Assembly (NCBI RefSeq): GCF_023159225.1
Contig: NC_063162.1
Location: 101,510,094-101,574,093, forward strand
DNA length: 64,000 bases
Source: Perognathus longimembris pacificus
Lineage: Eukaryota; Chordata; Mammalia; Rodentia; Heteromyidae
Direction of reading: 5' to 3'
Shown here: piece after piece, positions 44,426 through 54,930 of the stretch
How positions within the stretch are numbered: position 1 is the stretch's first letter
Layout of the letters: every line of letters begins with the position of its first letter
Notes under the pieces: model-generated
The model's input: the letters and a program-made list of their open reading frames with translations, nothing else
Told to the model about the DNA's origin: nothing
Databases searched by the model: none
Position numbers and translations under genes: made by a program

Positions 44426-46539
44426 CTTTTTTCCATTCCTGATCTATTTCAATGAATTTAAGGTGAAGCAAGTCTAAGAAGGTATTTTTGAAAAAGGAGG
44501 AGGAGGAGGTAGCTGCAGGTCTGTTTCTTGCTATTCTTGGTTTAGTACCATCTTCTAGATTCTTCCTTATTGTACCCCTGAGTAACAACAACAAATCAGT
44601 AAATAGGCTCATGGGCTGAGAGTATCATGGTTGCAGTGCACTGCACTTGTCAAGGTTTACCCCTCTCCTTTTTTGGAGTAGTTGCCTCCTACTCTCCGGG
44701 CAGAGTCTTCAGCGGTTTAGTCCTCAGGGCCTGTGAGTTCAGTGGGTCCCCTGTGCTTTTACACCTGCTTTATGAGGATTAACTTGTTTTCCTCTGAGAA
44801 TTCCTTTGGCCCTTCCCTATTTGACTTAGCTTTTTTATTTCTCACCTGTGTCAGTGGCTCTTCATTCACACTCTGTGACTTGAGTCTTTGCTTTCCTCTT
44901 TATTTTCTTCTGTGTATCTTTGGACAAGAACTTCACCTACATGTGTCCACTTCTTCCTCTATGATGATGACAATAATAGTATAAAATGACCACCTTATCA
45001 TAAGCTTGACTACTCTTATTGGCAGAATTTCTTTGCAAGAGTATTCTACAAAGGACCAAGAGATAGCGTGTGGAGTAAGGAGAAAAAGTCTGGGGGGATT
45101 GCAACCTGAACCAGCTTTTTAGACCTTGCTAGTTTGGAAGGCAGAGTTCCATTTTTTTTTTTTTTTTTGGCTTAGAGTCCTTTGAGTTGTTGTCATTGTT
45201 TTAGAATAACAGCAAGTAAACCCTTTGTGTTGAAGTTGGTCTTTCCCCATTCCTTTCCACCTCTGGTTTTTCTTTCGAGGACAAAGGACAAGGCCTCCAT
45301 TTGCACCTAGGCCTCTGACTGCTCTGCAGGCCTTGCTTTGGTTCCTGTCTTATTCTGTTTCTCACATCCACTTAGTTTTCTCCTTTCTGTTGTTGCATCT
45401 GTGACCTAATGTGCCCCTTCCTCATGTCTTCATAAGTTTCTGCTCACTGCACCCCACTGCCACAGCCTTCCTTTCTTATCCCCTCCCTGCTTGCCTTTGG
45501 CAGGTATGTCCAGCCTCGATATACCCCCAGCCTATATCTCTGCAACTGACACCCTTAGCTCTTTCTCCTCCAGTCTTACTCTTGGTCATTTTCTTAAATG
45601 TGAACTTTTCTCCATGGATGTTATGTAGCAGTCCCCTTGCAGGAGAGATAGCTCTGTTACATTTTAGACCTCAACCACTTCCTGACTCCACATTTCCCTC
45701 TGGTGCTTTATTAGTCTCTTATCTCTGGCTGCTTCCTGCGTTGGGAGAAATTCTTATTCTATACATGAAAACCAAGCAAGTACTCATTTCATTTTCCTTG
45801 TGCTAGCCAGAAGTTCTGTTTCTCATGTATCCCTTAGTTCAAACCTTAAATCACACCCTTTGTTTAAGGATGTTAAATTTTCATAGTTATTTCAAAGCAG
45901 GCCATGTAGCTTTCTTAGATCCTAATTCCAATAAATATGGGAGTTGAAGAATATAAGAAACCAACAGTAGGTAGATATCATATTAATAATTGTTGATGAA
46001 AACCATTGATCAATGAATGCTAAAATTAGTAGATAAGCATAATGAGAAATGGGATGTTGTCAAACACACAAGATACCTAATTATTCATTACAAAGGTGGA
46101 ATGTTACAGGTTTGCATTGAAGAAATCTAGAAGACATCCTCTTAAGTAATCAAGGTTAATAGCACTTTCTGCCCTGGGGCTTTGCTGGTGCTGACATAAG
46201 GGAGCAATGTAAACCTAGAAAGTGGGGAGGTGACCACATCCTGTGTTATTCTGGCAGGCAGTTCAAAGGGGCTCTTCACCATCCTGGTGGTGCCAGCTCA
46301 GGTACAAACCTTGTGTTGTTCTCCCTTCGCTCCTTGTTTTCTTCCCCTGTGTCCTGCCATACTGCTTCTGGAATCATGAATAAATTTCTTGCTCACTAGT
46401 CCCAAAGGTTAAATTTTTGACAAAACTCAAGCTAAGATACCGTCAGTGGAAATAATGAAAGTGCACACATTAGTGACCATCATGGAAAAACCAAGGGTCT
46501 CTCATCTGGGGAAAAGGTAACTGTCTTTGAGCTGTCTCT
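44426..46539. other. No gene supported
   Basis: About 2.1 kb. A T run lies at 45,151-45,169. The 131-codon frame at 45,411-45,806 is in C/T-rich sequence and resembles nothing known. 46,190-46,440 contains aataaatttcttgctcac in an LTR-like setting but could not be assigned. Confidence 0.45.
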
Positions 46540-46815
46540 ATGAGTAAGCTTTCCATCACTGTGGCAACATACTTGATATAATCAACTTAAAAAGATAAAT
46601 TTGTTTTAGCTCATAGTTTTAGAGGTTTAGGATCACGTGGCCCAGTACCTTTGGGCCTGTGGGGAAACCCCATGTCAATGGGGAGGGCTCTAGTACAGCA
46701 AAATTGGTCATTTCATGGCCAAAGTGCAAGAGAGGAGGAACAGGAAGGATCTAGAGGCACACCATCTCCTTCAAGGACAGACTCCCAATCCCTTATTGAC
46801 CTGCCATTAGACTCC
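46540..46815 (-). mobile_element. MaLR-like LTR fragment
   Basis: Antisense landmarks of MT/MST-type LTRs: ttccatcactgtggcaacat, ttgttttagctcatagtttt, gtacctttgggcctgtgggg and accatctccttcaaggacag. The right end is cut by the following SINE. Confidence 0.5.
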
Positions 46816-47056
46816 ACATTTTTTTCTTTTGTTGGTTGTGGGTCTTGAACGTGGGGCCTGGGCACTGTCCCTAAGCTCTTTTTGCTCAAGTCTAGCAGTC
46901 TACCCCTTTAAGCCACAGCCCCACGTTCAGTTTTCTGGTGATTAGTTGGAGATTAGAGTCTCATAGAGTTTCCTGCCAGAGCTGGTTTTGAACCATGATT
47001 CTAAGATCTCAGCCTCCCGAGTAGCTAGGATTACAGGCGTGAGGCTCTGACTCTAG
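46816..47056 (-). mobile_element. 7SL-Geo composite SINE
   Basis: Geo arm (gtgggtcttgaacgtggggc, gggcactgtccctaagctct), linker (agagtctcatagagtttcc), 7SL-like arm (atctcagcctcccgagtagc, taggattacaggcgtgaggc). It keeps two CpGs in the left arm. Confidence 0.93.
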
Positions 47057-47085
47057 AAGCTTCCACCACTACCAGCAGTGAGACT

Positions 47086-47101
47086 GGGGGGGGGGGGGGG
47101 C
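47086..47101. repeat. Poly-G run
   Basis: A G run of about 16, unusually long for a homopolymer of G. Confidence 0.9.
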
Positions 47102-47812
47102 AAGCCTTTAATACATAACCCTTTGACCTTCAAGATCCAAACTATAGCCTTGTCAGCATCCTGCCTCTCTTCTTTTCTATGGAAGGTAAAATAACTAGTC
47201 TTATGCCAGCTTGCTTTGTCTTTTGACCTAGCTGTCCTAATTCTTGAGCTTCCTTCTGTCTGCCTTCCCGCTCCTTCAGTGATTCCATTTGCATCTAAGA
47301 GCTTATCCTCATTAACCCCTTGGCTGAAGCCTGAAGAAAACAATGCTGCTTAAACACTTTTTCTGCTCTGTTTAAACAAATTCCCACCAGGGGCTGCTGC
47401 GGTTACCCATATGACCCTCTTTTTCAGTTAGGTCCTGCTACCCTTCACCCTGTGAACCACAGCCTGGGGCTGAGTGCCCATCTTCCAACTCTCCTCCTCT
47501 GCATTATCAGCCTCACGTGCACGGGCTGCTTGGAACAGAGCAGCCCAGCTGGGAAGCAGGTGGGGGAAGGCCAATGAAGAAATAGTCTTGCAGGGCTGTA
47601 GACTTGCTCAAGACTGTAAGGATCTATTTATTCAGTTCATGTGTCAACCACTGATTGTGTGCCAAGTAAGTGTCACACATTGTTCTCTGCTGACAATATC
47701 ACAGTGAATAAGACAGACCAGAAACCCCTGTTCCATAGTGTTAACACTCCAGGAATGGCCAATTTGTCATAGAATCAGGACCTAAGTGCTACATCTCCTA
47801 TCTTCCAAAATA
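47102..47812. other. No gene; possible old repeat at 47,632-47,752
   Basis: ttcagttcatgtgtcaacca, gattgtgtgccaagtaagtg and gtgaataagacagaccagaa follow a common ancient mammalian repeat order whose family I cannot name with confidence. Confidence 0.4.
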
Positions 47813-48297
47813 CAGGTGGAGCATTCCAAATCTAGAAATATGAAACTGCAAATGCTCCAAAATCTGAAAGTCTCTGAGCACCAGTGAAAGACACAAGTAG
47901 AAAAATACTCACCTCAAATGTTAGATCACAATCAAAATGTAGGTACACAGCAAGGTGTGGTGTATGCCTGTAATCCCAGCACTCAGGAGGCTGAATAGGA
48001 GGATTGAAAGTTCAAGGCCAACATGCTATACATAACAAGTTTGAGGCCAGCTTGGGGAACATAGAGAGACCCTGTCTTTAAAAAAAGAAAGAAAGAAAAT
48101 ATCTACAAGGCCATATATATCATAGATTAAAACTACTTTTGGATGATATTATAAAGTGCATATAAATACAAATAAATTTCATGATTATACTCTGTCCTAT
48201 TCCCAATATCATTATATATACATATATATACAAATATTAAAAAGTAAAGCCCTTTCAATTCAAAGCATTCCATATAAGGAATACTCAATGTGAAGGG
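47813..48297. mobile_element. DNA-transposon relic, split by a B1
   Basis: It starts caggtggagcattccaaatc after a TA. It ends with the imperfect inverse, cattccatataaggaatact followed by caatgtg. The inner right half (aagtgcatataaatacaaat, ccaatatcattatatataca) follows a non-autonomous CAG-starting Tigger/pogo-like element. Removing the B1 leaves about 340 bp with no transposase frame. Confidence 0.55.
47945..48092 (+). mobile_element. B1 (7SL-derived) SINE
   Basis: aaggtgtggtgtatgcctgt, aatcccagcactcaggaggc, gttcaaggccaacatgctat, gaggccagcttggggaacat and gagaccctgtctttaaaaa show a B1-type monomer with an A/G tail and no Geo or ID arm. Confidence 0.85.
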
Positions 48298-48298
48298 C

Positions 48299-48640
48299 TT
48301 TTTTTTTTCTATTGGCTGGACTGGGATTTGAACTCGGAGTCTCATATTTGCTAGGTAGGTCCTCTATCACTTGGTCTACATTCATAAATGCTTTTTTCAC
48401 TTCTGTTATTTTTTTATAGCATTCTCATGCTTTTTGCCTGGAGCTGACCTTAGACTGATATTCTTCTACCTAAGTTTTGCCTGGGTAGCTGGAATTATAT
48501 AGTACATACCGCCATGCCTGGCTTTTTAGATGAGATGAGATCTTACCAACTTTTTTCTTGGCTAGTCTCCAATAGAGATCTTCCAGATCTCCACTTCCCA
48601 AGTAGCTTGAATTCCAGGTGTGAGTCACAGAGCCAGAAGT
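48299..48640 (-). mobile_element. Three-part 7SL-7SL-ID SINE
   Basis: Plus-strand order: T run, ID-like arm (gggatttgaactcggagtct, gctaggtaggtcctctatca), 7SL-like unit (gcctggagctgaccttagac, gggtagctggaattatatag), second 7SL-like unit (ggctagtctccaatagagat, cttcccaagtagcttgaatt). Confidence 0.75.
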
Positions 48641-48833
48641 AACTTTATTTTCTATTAGTATTTGTTTGATTTACTTTGTCTAGCCTCCACAGGGGGATTA
48701 TGTGAATACAAACTGGTCCCTGATTTTTTAACTAGTAATCAGTCTACCTTCCCTATTTTGGCTGGAAGTTGTAGTGTAGAGCCATGTATAAACACATAGG
48801 AGGGAGTTTAGAAAAATCATACCAGTTCTGCAA

Positions 48834-48960
48834 GCCTTAGTTTACCTATAAAGTGAGGAGTATAGGTCCAACTTTAGCAACTTGTAAGGATTAAATGAGA
48901 TAATTGTGAGGACCTTGTGCAATGTGAATGGCCCCACAATACATGATAGTCATAACGACG
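48834..48960 (-). mobile_element. MIR SINE core
   Basis: Antisense MIR core: agccttagtttacctataaa, gtgaggagtataggtcca, taaggattaaatgagataat and a degraded rest (acctt-tgcaatgtg). Confidence 0.75.
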
Positions 48961-49037
48961 TGGTTGAATCTCTCTTCCCAGAGAGAGAGCAGTCTAGAAG
49001 AGGAGATGGAAGGATCTAATCACAGCAATAGAACCTA

Positions 49038-49250
49038 AGTTATTAGTTAGCTCAAGCTACCATAACAAAGTACTAGAGACTGGGTATTTCCCAAACAACA
49101 GAGATTTATTTTCTAACAGTTCTAAGAAGTTTTTCCCAGCCCTGTCTTGATAAGAGGCAAAATACTGTCTGTTCATACCACCAACATCCCATAAAATGTC
49201 TTAAGTGTCCACTGCTAAGACAGCAGAGAGTCCAAACAAATGAGGGTCTG
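49038..49250 (-). mobile_element. Ancient LTR-like repeat
   Basis: ttagctcaagctaccataac, aaagtactagagactgggta, tttcccaaacaacagagatt and tattttctaacagttctaag are landmarks of a common old mammalian repeat in antisense. The sense copy at 29.1 kb may be a relative. Confidence 0.55.
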
Positions 49251-49852
49251 CTCCAACTAGACTCTCAGTGGATAGTGACCACCCATCAGACTGAACAGGT
49301 GGAGATCTCAGTAGAGACCAACAACTGTGGACCTTTAGTGATCTGTTTCCAGGCAACCAACTGATGCTGGATCTGACAGGCCTGCATTCCTTTCCTAGGC
49401 TCTTACATTTAGTGTTTTCTTTGTTCTGGTCTGAAGCAATCCCTCTGCTCTTTCCTTCTCCTCCCCAATATAAGTTTTATCTAGTGTTTGCAATGGAAAA
49501 ACTAGCTCTGCATGCAGGCATATCTTTTCATCTGTTCCTTTGGCTAAAGACTTCATCCTTTAAATTTTGTAGTCTTTGCTGATGCTTCTATGTCATGTGC
49601 ATCTGAGTAGAACTGAGGGAAGTGAAATGATGGCCCTGAGAGTTCAAGAGCCGAAGAGGGAGAGACGCACACAGCAGACACACAAATAAATACATCTAGA
49701 TACACCCTAACGCTGTAGGTTGAATATCATTTCCAAGCAGATCTTTGAAAGCATAGCTCTATTTTTTAGTGCCCAGAGTTATTAATGAGATAGCAATGTT
49801 GTCCAGTTAGTTCTTTTGGTATTTGAGTTGCCTTTAATTTCTAGAAGAGGAG
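49251..49852. other. No gene or clear repeat seen
   Basis: Unique-looking DNA. The 72-codon frame at 49,364-49,582 has no recognisable product. Confidence 0.5.
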
Positions 49853-49881
49853 TATGTGTGTGTGTGTGTGTGTGTGTGTGT
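49853..49881. repeat. (GT)n microsatellite at a SINE tail
   Basis: About 13 GT units followed at once by the Geo arm of a minus-strand SINE. Confidence 0.93.
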
Positions 49882-50108
49882 TTGTGTATGCCAATACTGG
49901 GGCTTGAACTCAGGGCCTGTCCCTCAGCTTTTTTGTTTGAGTCTGGCATTCAACCATTTGAGCTGCAGCTCCACTTCTGGCTTTTTGGTGGTTTCTTTTA
50001 GATAAAAGTCTCACAGACTCCTTTGTCTGAGCTGGCTTCAAACCATGATGCTTAGAGTTCAACTTCCTAAGAAGCTAGGATTACAGGCTTGAATCATGGG
50101 TGCCTGGA
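49882..50108 (-). mobile_element. 7SL-Geo composite SINE
   Basis: Geo arm (gccaatactggggcttgaac, accatttgagctgcagctcc), linker (agataaaagtctcacagact), 7SL-like arm (cttcaaaccatgatgcttag, aagaagctaggattacaggc). Confidence 0.92.
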
Positions 50109-50145
50109 TTTTCCATGATTTTAGATTGCTACAAGGCTCACAAAT

Positions 50146-50161
50146 CCCCCCCCCCCCCCCC
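50146..50161. repeat. Poly-C run
   Basis: A C16 run, the complementary counterpart in kind to the G run at 47,086. Confidence 0.9.
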
Positions 50162-51916
50162 GAGTGCTGTGGCCACTTACAAGGTTGCTGCTCTGCGGGG
50201 CACATGTAAGTGCAGACCATGGGGTTTCTATAGCCAAGCACTGTAGCTCTGCTTCACAAAGATACCATATGTTTAAGTAGAAAGACCTCAAGGACACCCC
50301 TCAAACATATTGGTACCTCCTTATGCCTCCTATCTCCTGAATCTTTCTTTTGGAATCTGGGAAGTGGCCCTGTTTTGCTTTGTTCTGTTTTGCTGTCTTT
50401 ATTTCTCAGTTGTAGCTGCATTACAGGTGAAAGCTTTCAGAAGAACTTGAGTCTCTGACTCCCAGAGAAAGCAAATGGTCACTAGGGAGTGCATAAAGTG
50501 CTTACTCTCCTTTTCCTTCTGCTCTACCAGAATTTTCTTGAAATGAATAAATTATGTGCAAAATTAGGCACATTCATACAATAGCTGTTCAGTAGAACAA
50601 ATAAAATCATTTAATAGAACAAACTGAGACAATTTCTTGAACTAGCTTCTTTTCTGTGCTCCACACCCCCTCCTTCTCCCTACTTGCCCCATGGAACCTG
50701 TGTCCCCAACTGCTCTTCCATGTTCAGTCTCTGCTGCACCCTCACTTCCCCTCATCTGCCGCCCCCAGGTCCTTCAGTATAAGGCACACATATCCACCAT
50801 ATGGATAACTGGTGATGGGCGAAGGCACAAGAGCAGTTAGGTAGATAGCATCTCCTAATCAACGGTGGTGACCTTGCAATGACATCTGGCCAGGAGAAAT
50901 TGGGCCTGGTAAGGAAGAAGTAGGAAAGTTACATATTACCATCGCCTCAAATAAAAGCTGGGATACCTTGCAGTAAGAATATAGCACCCTACTCACACAT
51001 TGCCCTCTCTTGGGAGCTTTAGAAAGGGTGCTCTCATGAAATTGAAATAAGGTAGCTAGCATAAAATTAAACCATGCAACAAACATAAAATGCACCGAAC
51101 ACGGAAGATGCAAAGCCACTTGAAAGATAATTTCCACTAAGCTTTTGCAACAGCAAGTTGACTGGTATTAAGTATGACTAAAGAAATGGGGAGGTCAGGG
51201 ACATGGTGATGGGCTTGGAAGGGAAGCTCAGAAAGTTAAGCCTCCAGCAGCCTATAAAGCACTGCAGTGGAAGAGGAAATGATACCAGTGCAGAGGGGAA
51301 CCAGTCCTAGCAGGTAGATGGAAGGAAGCATTAGGCTAATTCAGGCCATTAGGCTTTGGGTTTATCTGAAGAACTCTTTGTTCTCATTTCCTGTTCTCCA
51401 GGCAATCTCTGTTTATTATCTGACTTCCTCCATAGCCTGCCTTCAGGAATGGATCTGTTACAAGGGCTTTTACTGTGCCATTCTTTATAATAGTTTTCAT
51501 TCTGCTGACTGGAAATAAAACAAAAAACAAAATGGCATTTGGCCATGGTATTCTTTGGTTTCCCCTTTGTGATCACCAATGGAGAGCACAAGGTCTGATT
51601 CTATGATACATGAATTGTGTGTGTTCCTAGACAGGTACTGCCCTTTGGAGACGGATAGTCTGACATTCAGTTTAGGGGATGAGTGGATGGGAATCTGCCC
51701 CTGAGGGAACACGTGGGTTTCTGAGCCTAGAAGGGTGAGAAGGCTTCATCTGGAATGTAGAAAGATCTCTCCCTCAGGACGAGGCCTATTGAGCCTTGTT
51801 TCCTGTGTGATAAACAACAATGCTTCTGGCTGTGCCATTTTTCCTTTATAAGGCAAAGACAAAATGCTTTATTTATAAGAAACAGCATTACTATGCATGA
51901 TATGTGAACATAAGTG

Positions 51917-51918
<2 letters not shown>
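50162..51918. other. No gene or clear repeat seen
   Basis: About 1.75 kb of unique-looking DNA with ordinary GC content and only short open frames. Confidence 0.5.

Positions 51919-51956
<38 letters not shown>
51919..51956. repeat. (GT)n microsatellite at a SINE tail
   Basis: About 19 GT units directly joined to the Geo arm of the next minus-strand SINE. Confidence 0.96.
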
Positions 51957-51958
<2 letters not shown>

Positions 51959-52185
51959 ACCACATTGAGGCTTGAGCTCAGAGCTTTGTACCTTCACTTG
52001 GCTTTTACCTGTCAAGGCTGGTACTCTACCACTTGAGCCACAGCTCCACTTTCAGACTTTTGCTAGTTAATTGGTGATAAGAGTTTAATGGACTTTACTA
52101 CCCAGGCCGGCTTCAAACCATGAACCTCAGGTCTCAGCCTCTTGAATAGCTAGGATTGCAGGCATAAATCATCAATGCCTGGTTG
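51957..52185 (-). mobile_element. 7SL-Geo composite SINE
   Basis: Geo arm (ttgaggcttgagctcagagc, ctctaccacttgagccacag), linker (gataagagtttaatggactt), 7SL-like arm (gaacctcaggtctcagcctc, ttgaatagctaggattgcag). Confidence 0.92.
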
Positions 52186-53039
52186 AAAAGTGTGATATTA
52201 ATTCCTTCAAATTTAGCCTTCAGTTTTACTCCTAACTCAGTATGAAATAAACAACATGTTGGAAAAAAATCTTATTTAGACATCTGGGTTCAAGTGCATT
52301 TTTACTAGGCATACTCATTAACAGAGGAGAAGGAGGAAGGCAAATAAATGACTTCAACCTCAAACTCAGCCCTTCTTGATCCTCTGTTCACAAGAGGCAA
52401 TGTGACATTTGTGCCCAAGGATGAGAAGAATTTTCATCATGCTGAGATGTTTTTGTAAGGCTCATAAAAGAAGAAAACAGATGAGTAGGAAAGTGCAGTT
52501 CCTTATTTACTTCTTTCATTGGGTATACATTTATAGGCCCTTCAAATGATATCCAAGAAAGCAGGCTTTCCAATGTGAAGTGAGCACAAACAGGGACTTT
52601 AAAAACAGAATGGCAAGATTACCTAGGAGGGATCCTCTCTGGAGATAATGGCTACTGTTTCCATGGCAATTGCAGATTCACCTGCACACCCATCTCCTGC
52701 TCCTTTTGTTCAGAGCAAGCTCCCATTAGGCAGCGCAGAATTATTAGAGAGGCTGAGGCTTTGAGGAGAACTGGTTGCCGCTGTTCTGTGTATGGACCTT
52801 TTGTTCTGTAATGGATCTGCTACTCTCTGGGTGCCTGGTTATTAGTAATACAGCAAGAGGACACTTGGGAAAAAAAAACCTGCTGAAATTTCACCTGGGA
52901 CAATTTTTTCTGAGAAAGAGTTAGAGATTTTAATTTTTGAATGCAATGATTCCCAGGCCCCAGTATGCCTCAGATTTCCCTAAGTCTGCAAAGAACAATT
53001 CTGTAGGTCCTACCTTTGGAGAATCTGCTTTAATGAGAG
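52186..53039. other. No gene supported; possible conserved non-coding DNA
   Basis: Single-copy-looking DNA. 52,640-52,800 is GC-balanced with little low-complexity sequence, which is atypical locally, but function cannot be judged from one sequence. Confidence 0.4.
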
Positions 53040-53670
53040 TCTTAGTTCATTTTGTGTTACTATACCTGAATTCCACAGACTGAGTCATTTGATAAAGATT
53101 AAAGAAAGCCAGGAGCTGGTGGCTCATGCCTGCAACCCTAGCTACTCAGGAGACTGAGATCTGAGGATCTTGGTTTGAAACCAGCCAGGACAGGGAAGAC
53201 CATGAAACTCTTATCTCCAATTAATCACCCAAAAGCCAAACGTGGTGTTGTGACTTCGGTAATAGAGCACTAGCCTTAAGCAAAAAACCGCAGGGAGAGC
53301 ATCCAGGCCCTGAGTTCAAGCCCCTCAGCACTGGCACAAAAACAAGTATATAGTTATTCAGCTCTTGGTTCTGGAGACTGAGGGGGTCCAAGGATGAGTG
53401 TCTGCATCTGGTACTTCAGGCTGGCTGGCGTACCAAATCAGCTCATGTCAACAACCTACTGGAAGATTGCAAGTAAGCCGGAGAGCTTGCTTTAATTTCC
53501 CAGGAACTCTTTCAACAATGCATTAATCCATTCCTGCAAGAGTGGATTAATCATTCCTTGAGAGTAGTTACCTCCCAAAGGAAGGCCTCACCTCTCCAAC
53601 ACCATTAAGATACCACATTGGGGGTTGTCTGAAACACAGAATTTGGGGAAACATTCAAACCAAAGCAGTA
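53040..53670 (-). mobile_element. MaLR-type LTR remnant, split by a SINE
   Basis: 53,040-53,107 (tcttagttcattttgtgtta, cacagactgagtcatttgat) and 53,346-53,670 (ggttctggagactgaggggg, gaaggcctcacctctccaac, accattaagataccacattg) read as one antisense MST/THE1-like LTR. The plus-strand relative is at 16.8-17.1 kb. Confidence 0.62.
53108..53345 (+). mobile_element. 7SL-Geo composite SINE
   Basis: Left arm (gccaggagctggtggctcat, ctactcaggagactgagatc), linker (ttatctccaattaatcaccc), right arm (ggtaatagagcactagcctt, ccctgagttcaagcccctca) and a short A tail. Inserted into the older LTR. Confidence 0.95.
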
Positions 53671-54819
53671 GGCCTGAGATAGAAACCAGAACTGAACTTT
53701 CAACAACTTCCCTAGCCATTTCAGAACCAGGTGGGAATGAAGACACATTTCTGAGAATCTCTGTTTCAAGTACGGTCTCTATGTCCAGTAGAGGACAGAA
53801 TTGACCATGCCCCCTTCTGGAAAGCTTGGGAACTTTAAAGAGAATAATTGACTTTCATGGCATTTCTCCTGTAATGTGCTTGGGGTCTGCTCCTCAGCCT
53901 CACCCCTCCATCCTTCATTGCAGAGGGAACAGCAGTGTATAGGCACCAAAACACTACAGGTGGCATTCATACTTTTATTTAAAGAAGAGTTTCTAGTTGA
54001 AGAAGTGAGCTGAGCTCAGGAAAGTCCTAATTTTGGAAAGGAGACGTAAAGCAGTACATCCATGTTTGCAATGTACAAACTTTCCTAAGGAACAGAAGCC
54101 TCCATTCCTTAATTTTCTTCTTAATGAGAGGAGTCTGGGAAGGCCCCCAAATCACTGAGCACACTCTGTGACTTGTTGAACTGCTGAGATTTTAAAGCAT
54201 CTCTTATTTTCATAAAACCAAAATGAAAATGAAATTGGTTTCTATTAAAGACAGTGGCAGTTGTTGGCAGCCTTGATCTTCCTTTTTTTTTTTTTTTTTT
54301 AAGTCTCTACTAACTGCTGCAGACTAGGACTTCCTTTGTACCAATAATGGCAGGGTTGAGGGCTGAAGATGAGAGTGCTGGTCTATGCTCCGTGTAGTGT
54401 TGGAGACAATGCCACAAGGTTCAGCATATTTGTTCTTGAGTGGAGGATTGGCACTTAGAAAGAGCACAGAGCAGGTTTGCTGTTTTGAGTGCGGAGAAAA
54501 GACTTGGATTTGCTATCACTTGACTAACATGGCTACTTTTATTTAGAGCCTCATATCATCACTCTTGGGACTGTAAGAGTTAGTTTTCTTGTTGTCATCT
54601 GTGTCCACGGGATGAATGTTGGAGTTAGCCAAGCAGAATAAACCAGTAGGGTTGGATCTGAGATTTGGCTGTAGATACCCCTGTTTGCTTGTGACCAGGA
54701 ACCCCCTTATGGCACAGCAGGGTTCCATGGTCTGGTCTTCTTTAATGGAACTTGTGTCCTGCTCCCTCGTATCCAGAGCTCTCATTTCTTCTCAAGCTCA
54801 GCTCATTTTCTTTCTTGCT
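53671..54819. other. No gene or clear repeat seen
   Basis: Unique-looking DNA with a T run at 54,282-54,300. The overlapping open frames at 54,543-54,912 on both strands show no recognisable product. Confidence 0.5.
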
Positions 54820-54930
54820 TTTTTTTTTAACTTTTATTGTTATTATAAAGGTGATGTATGGAGGGGTTACAGTTACATAAGTATTGTAAAGAGTATATTT
54901 CTTTTTGGATAATGTCACCTCTTTCTGCTC
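54820..54930 (-). mobile_element. Short L1 3' end fragment
   Basis: A T run, then attgttattataaaggtgat, gtatggaggggttacagtta, cataagtattgtaaagagta and tttttggataatgtcacctc: the antisense of an L1 3' terminus similar to 8,036-8,100 and 59,345-59,410. Confidence 0.55.

Noticed and set aside
45411..45806. 131-codon hydrophobic open frame
   Set aside because: Hydrophobicity follows from C/T-rich DNA; no signal, domain or splice context is convincing.
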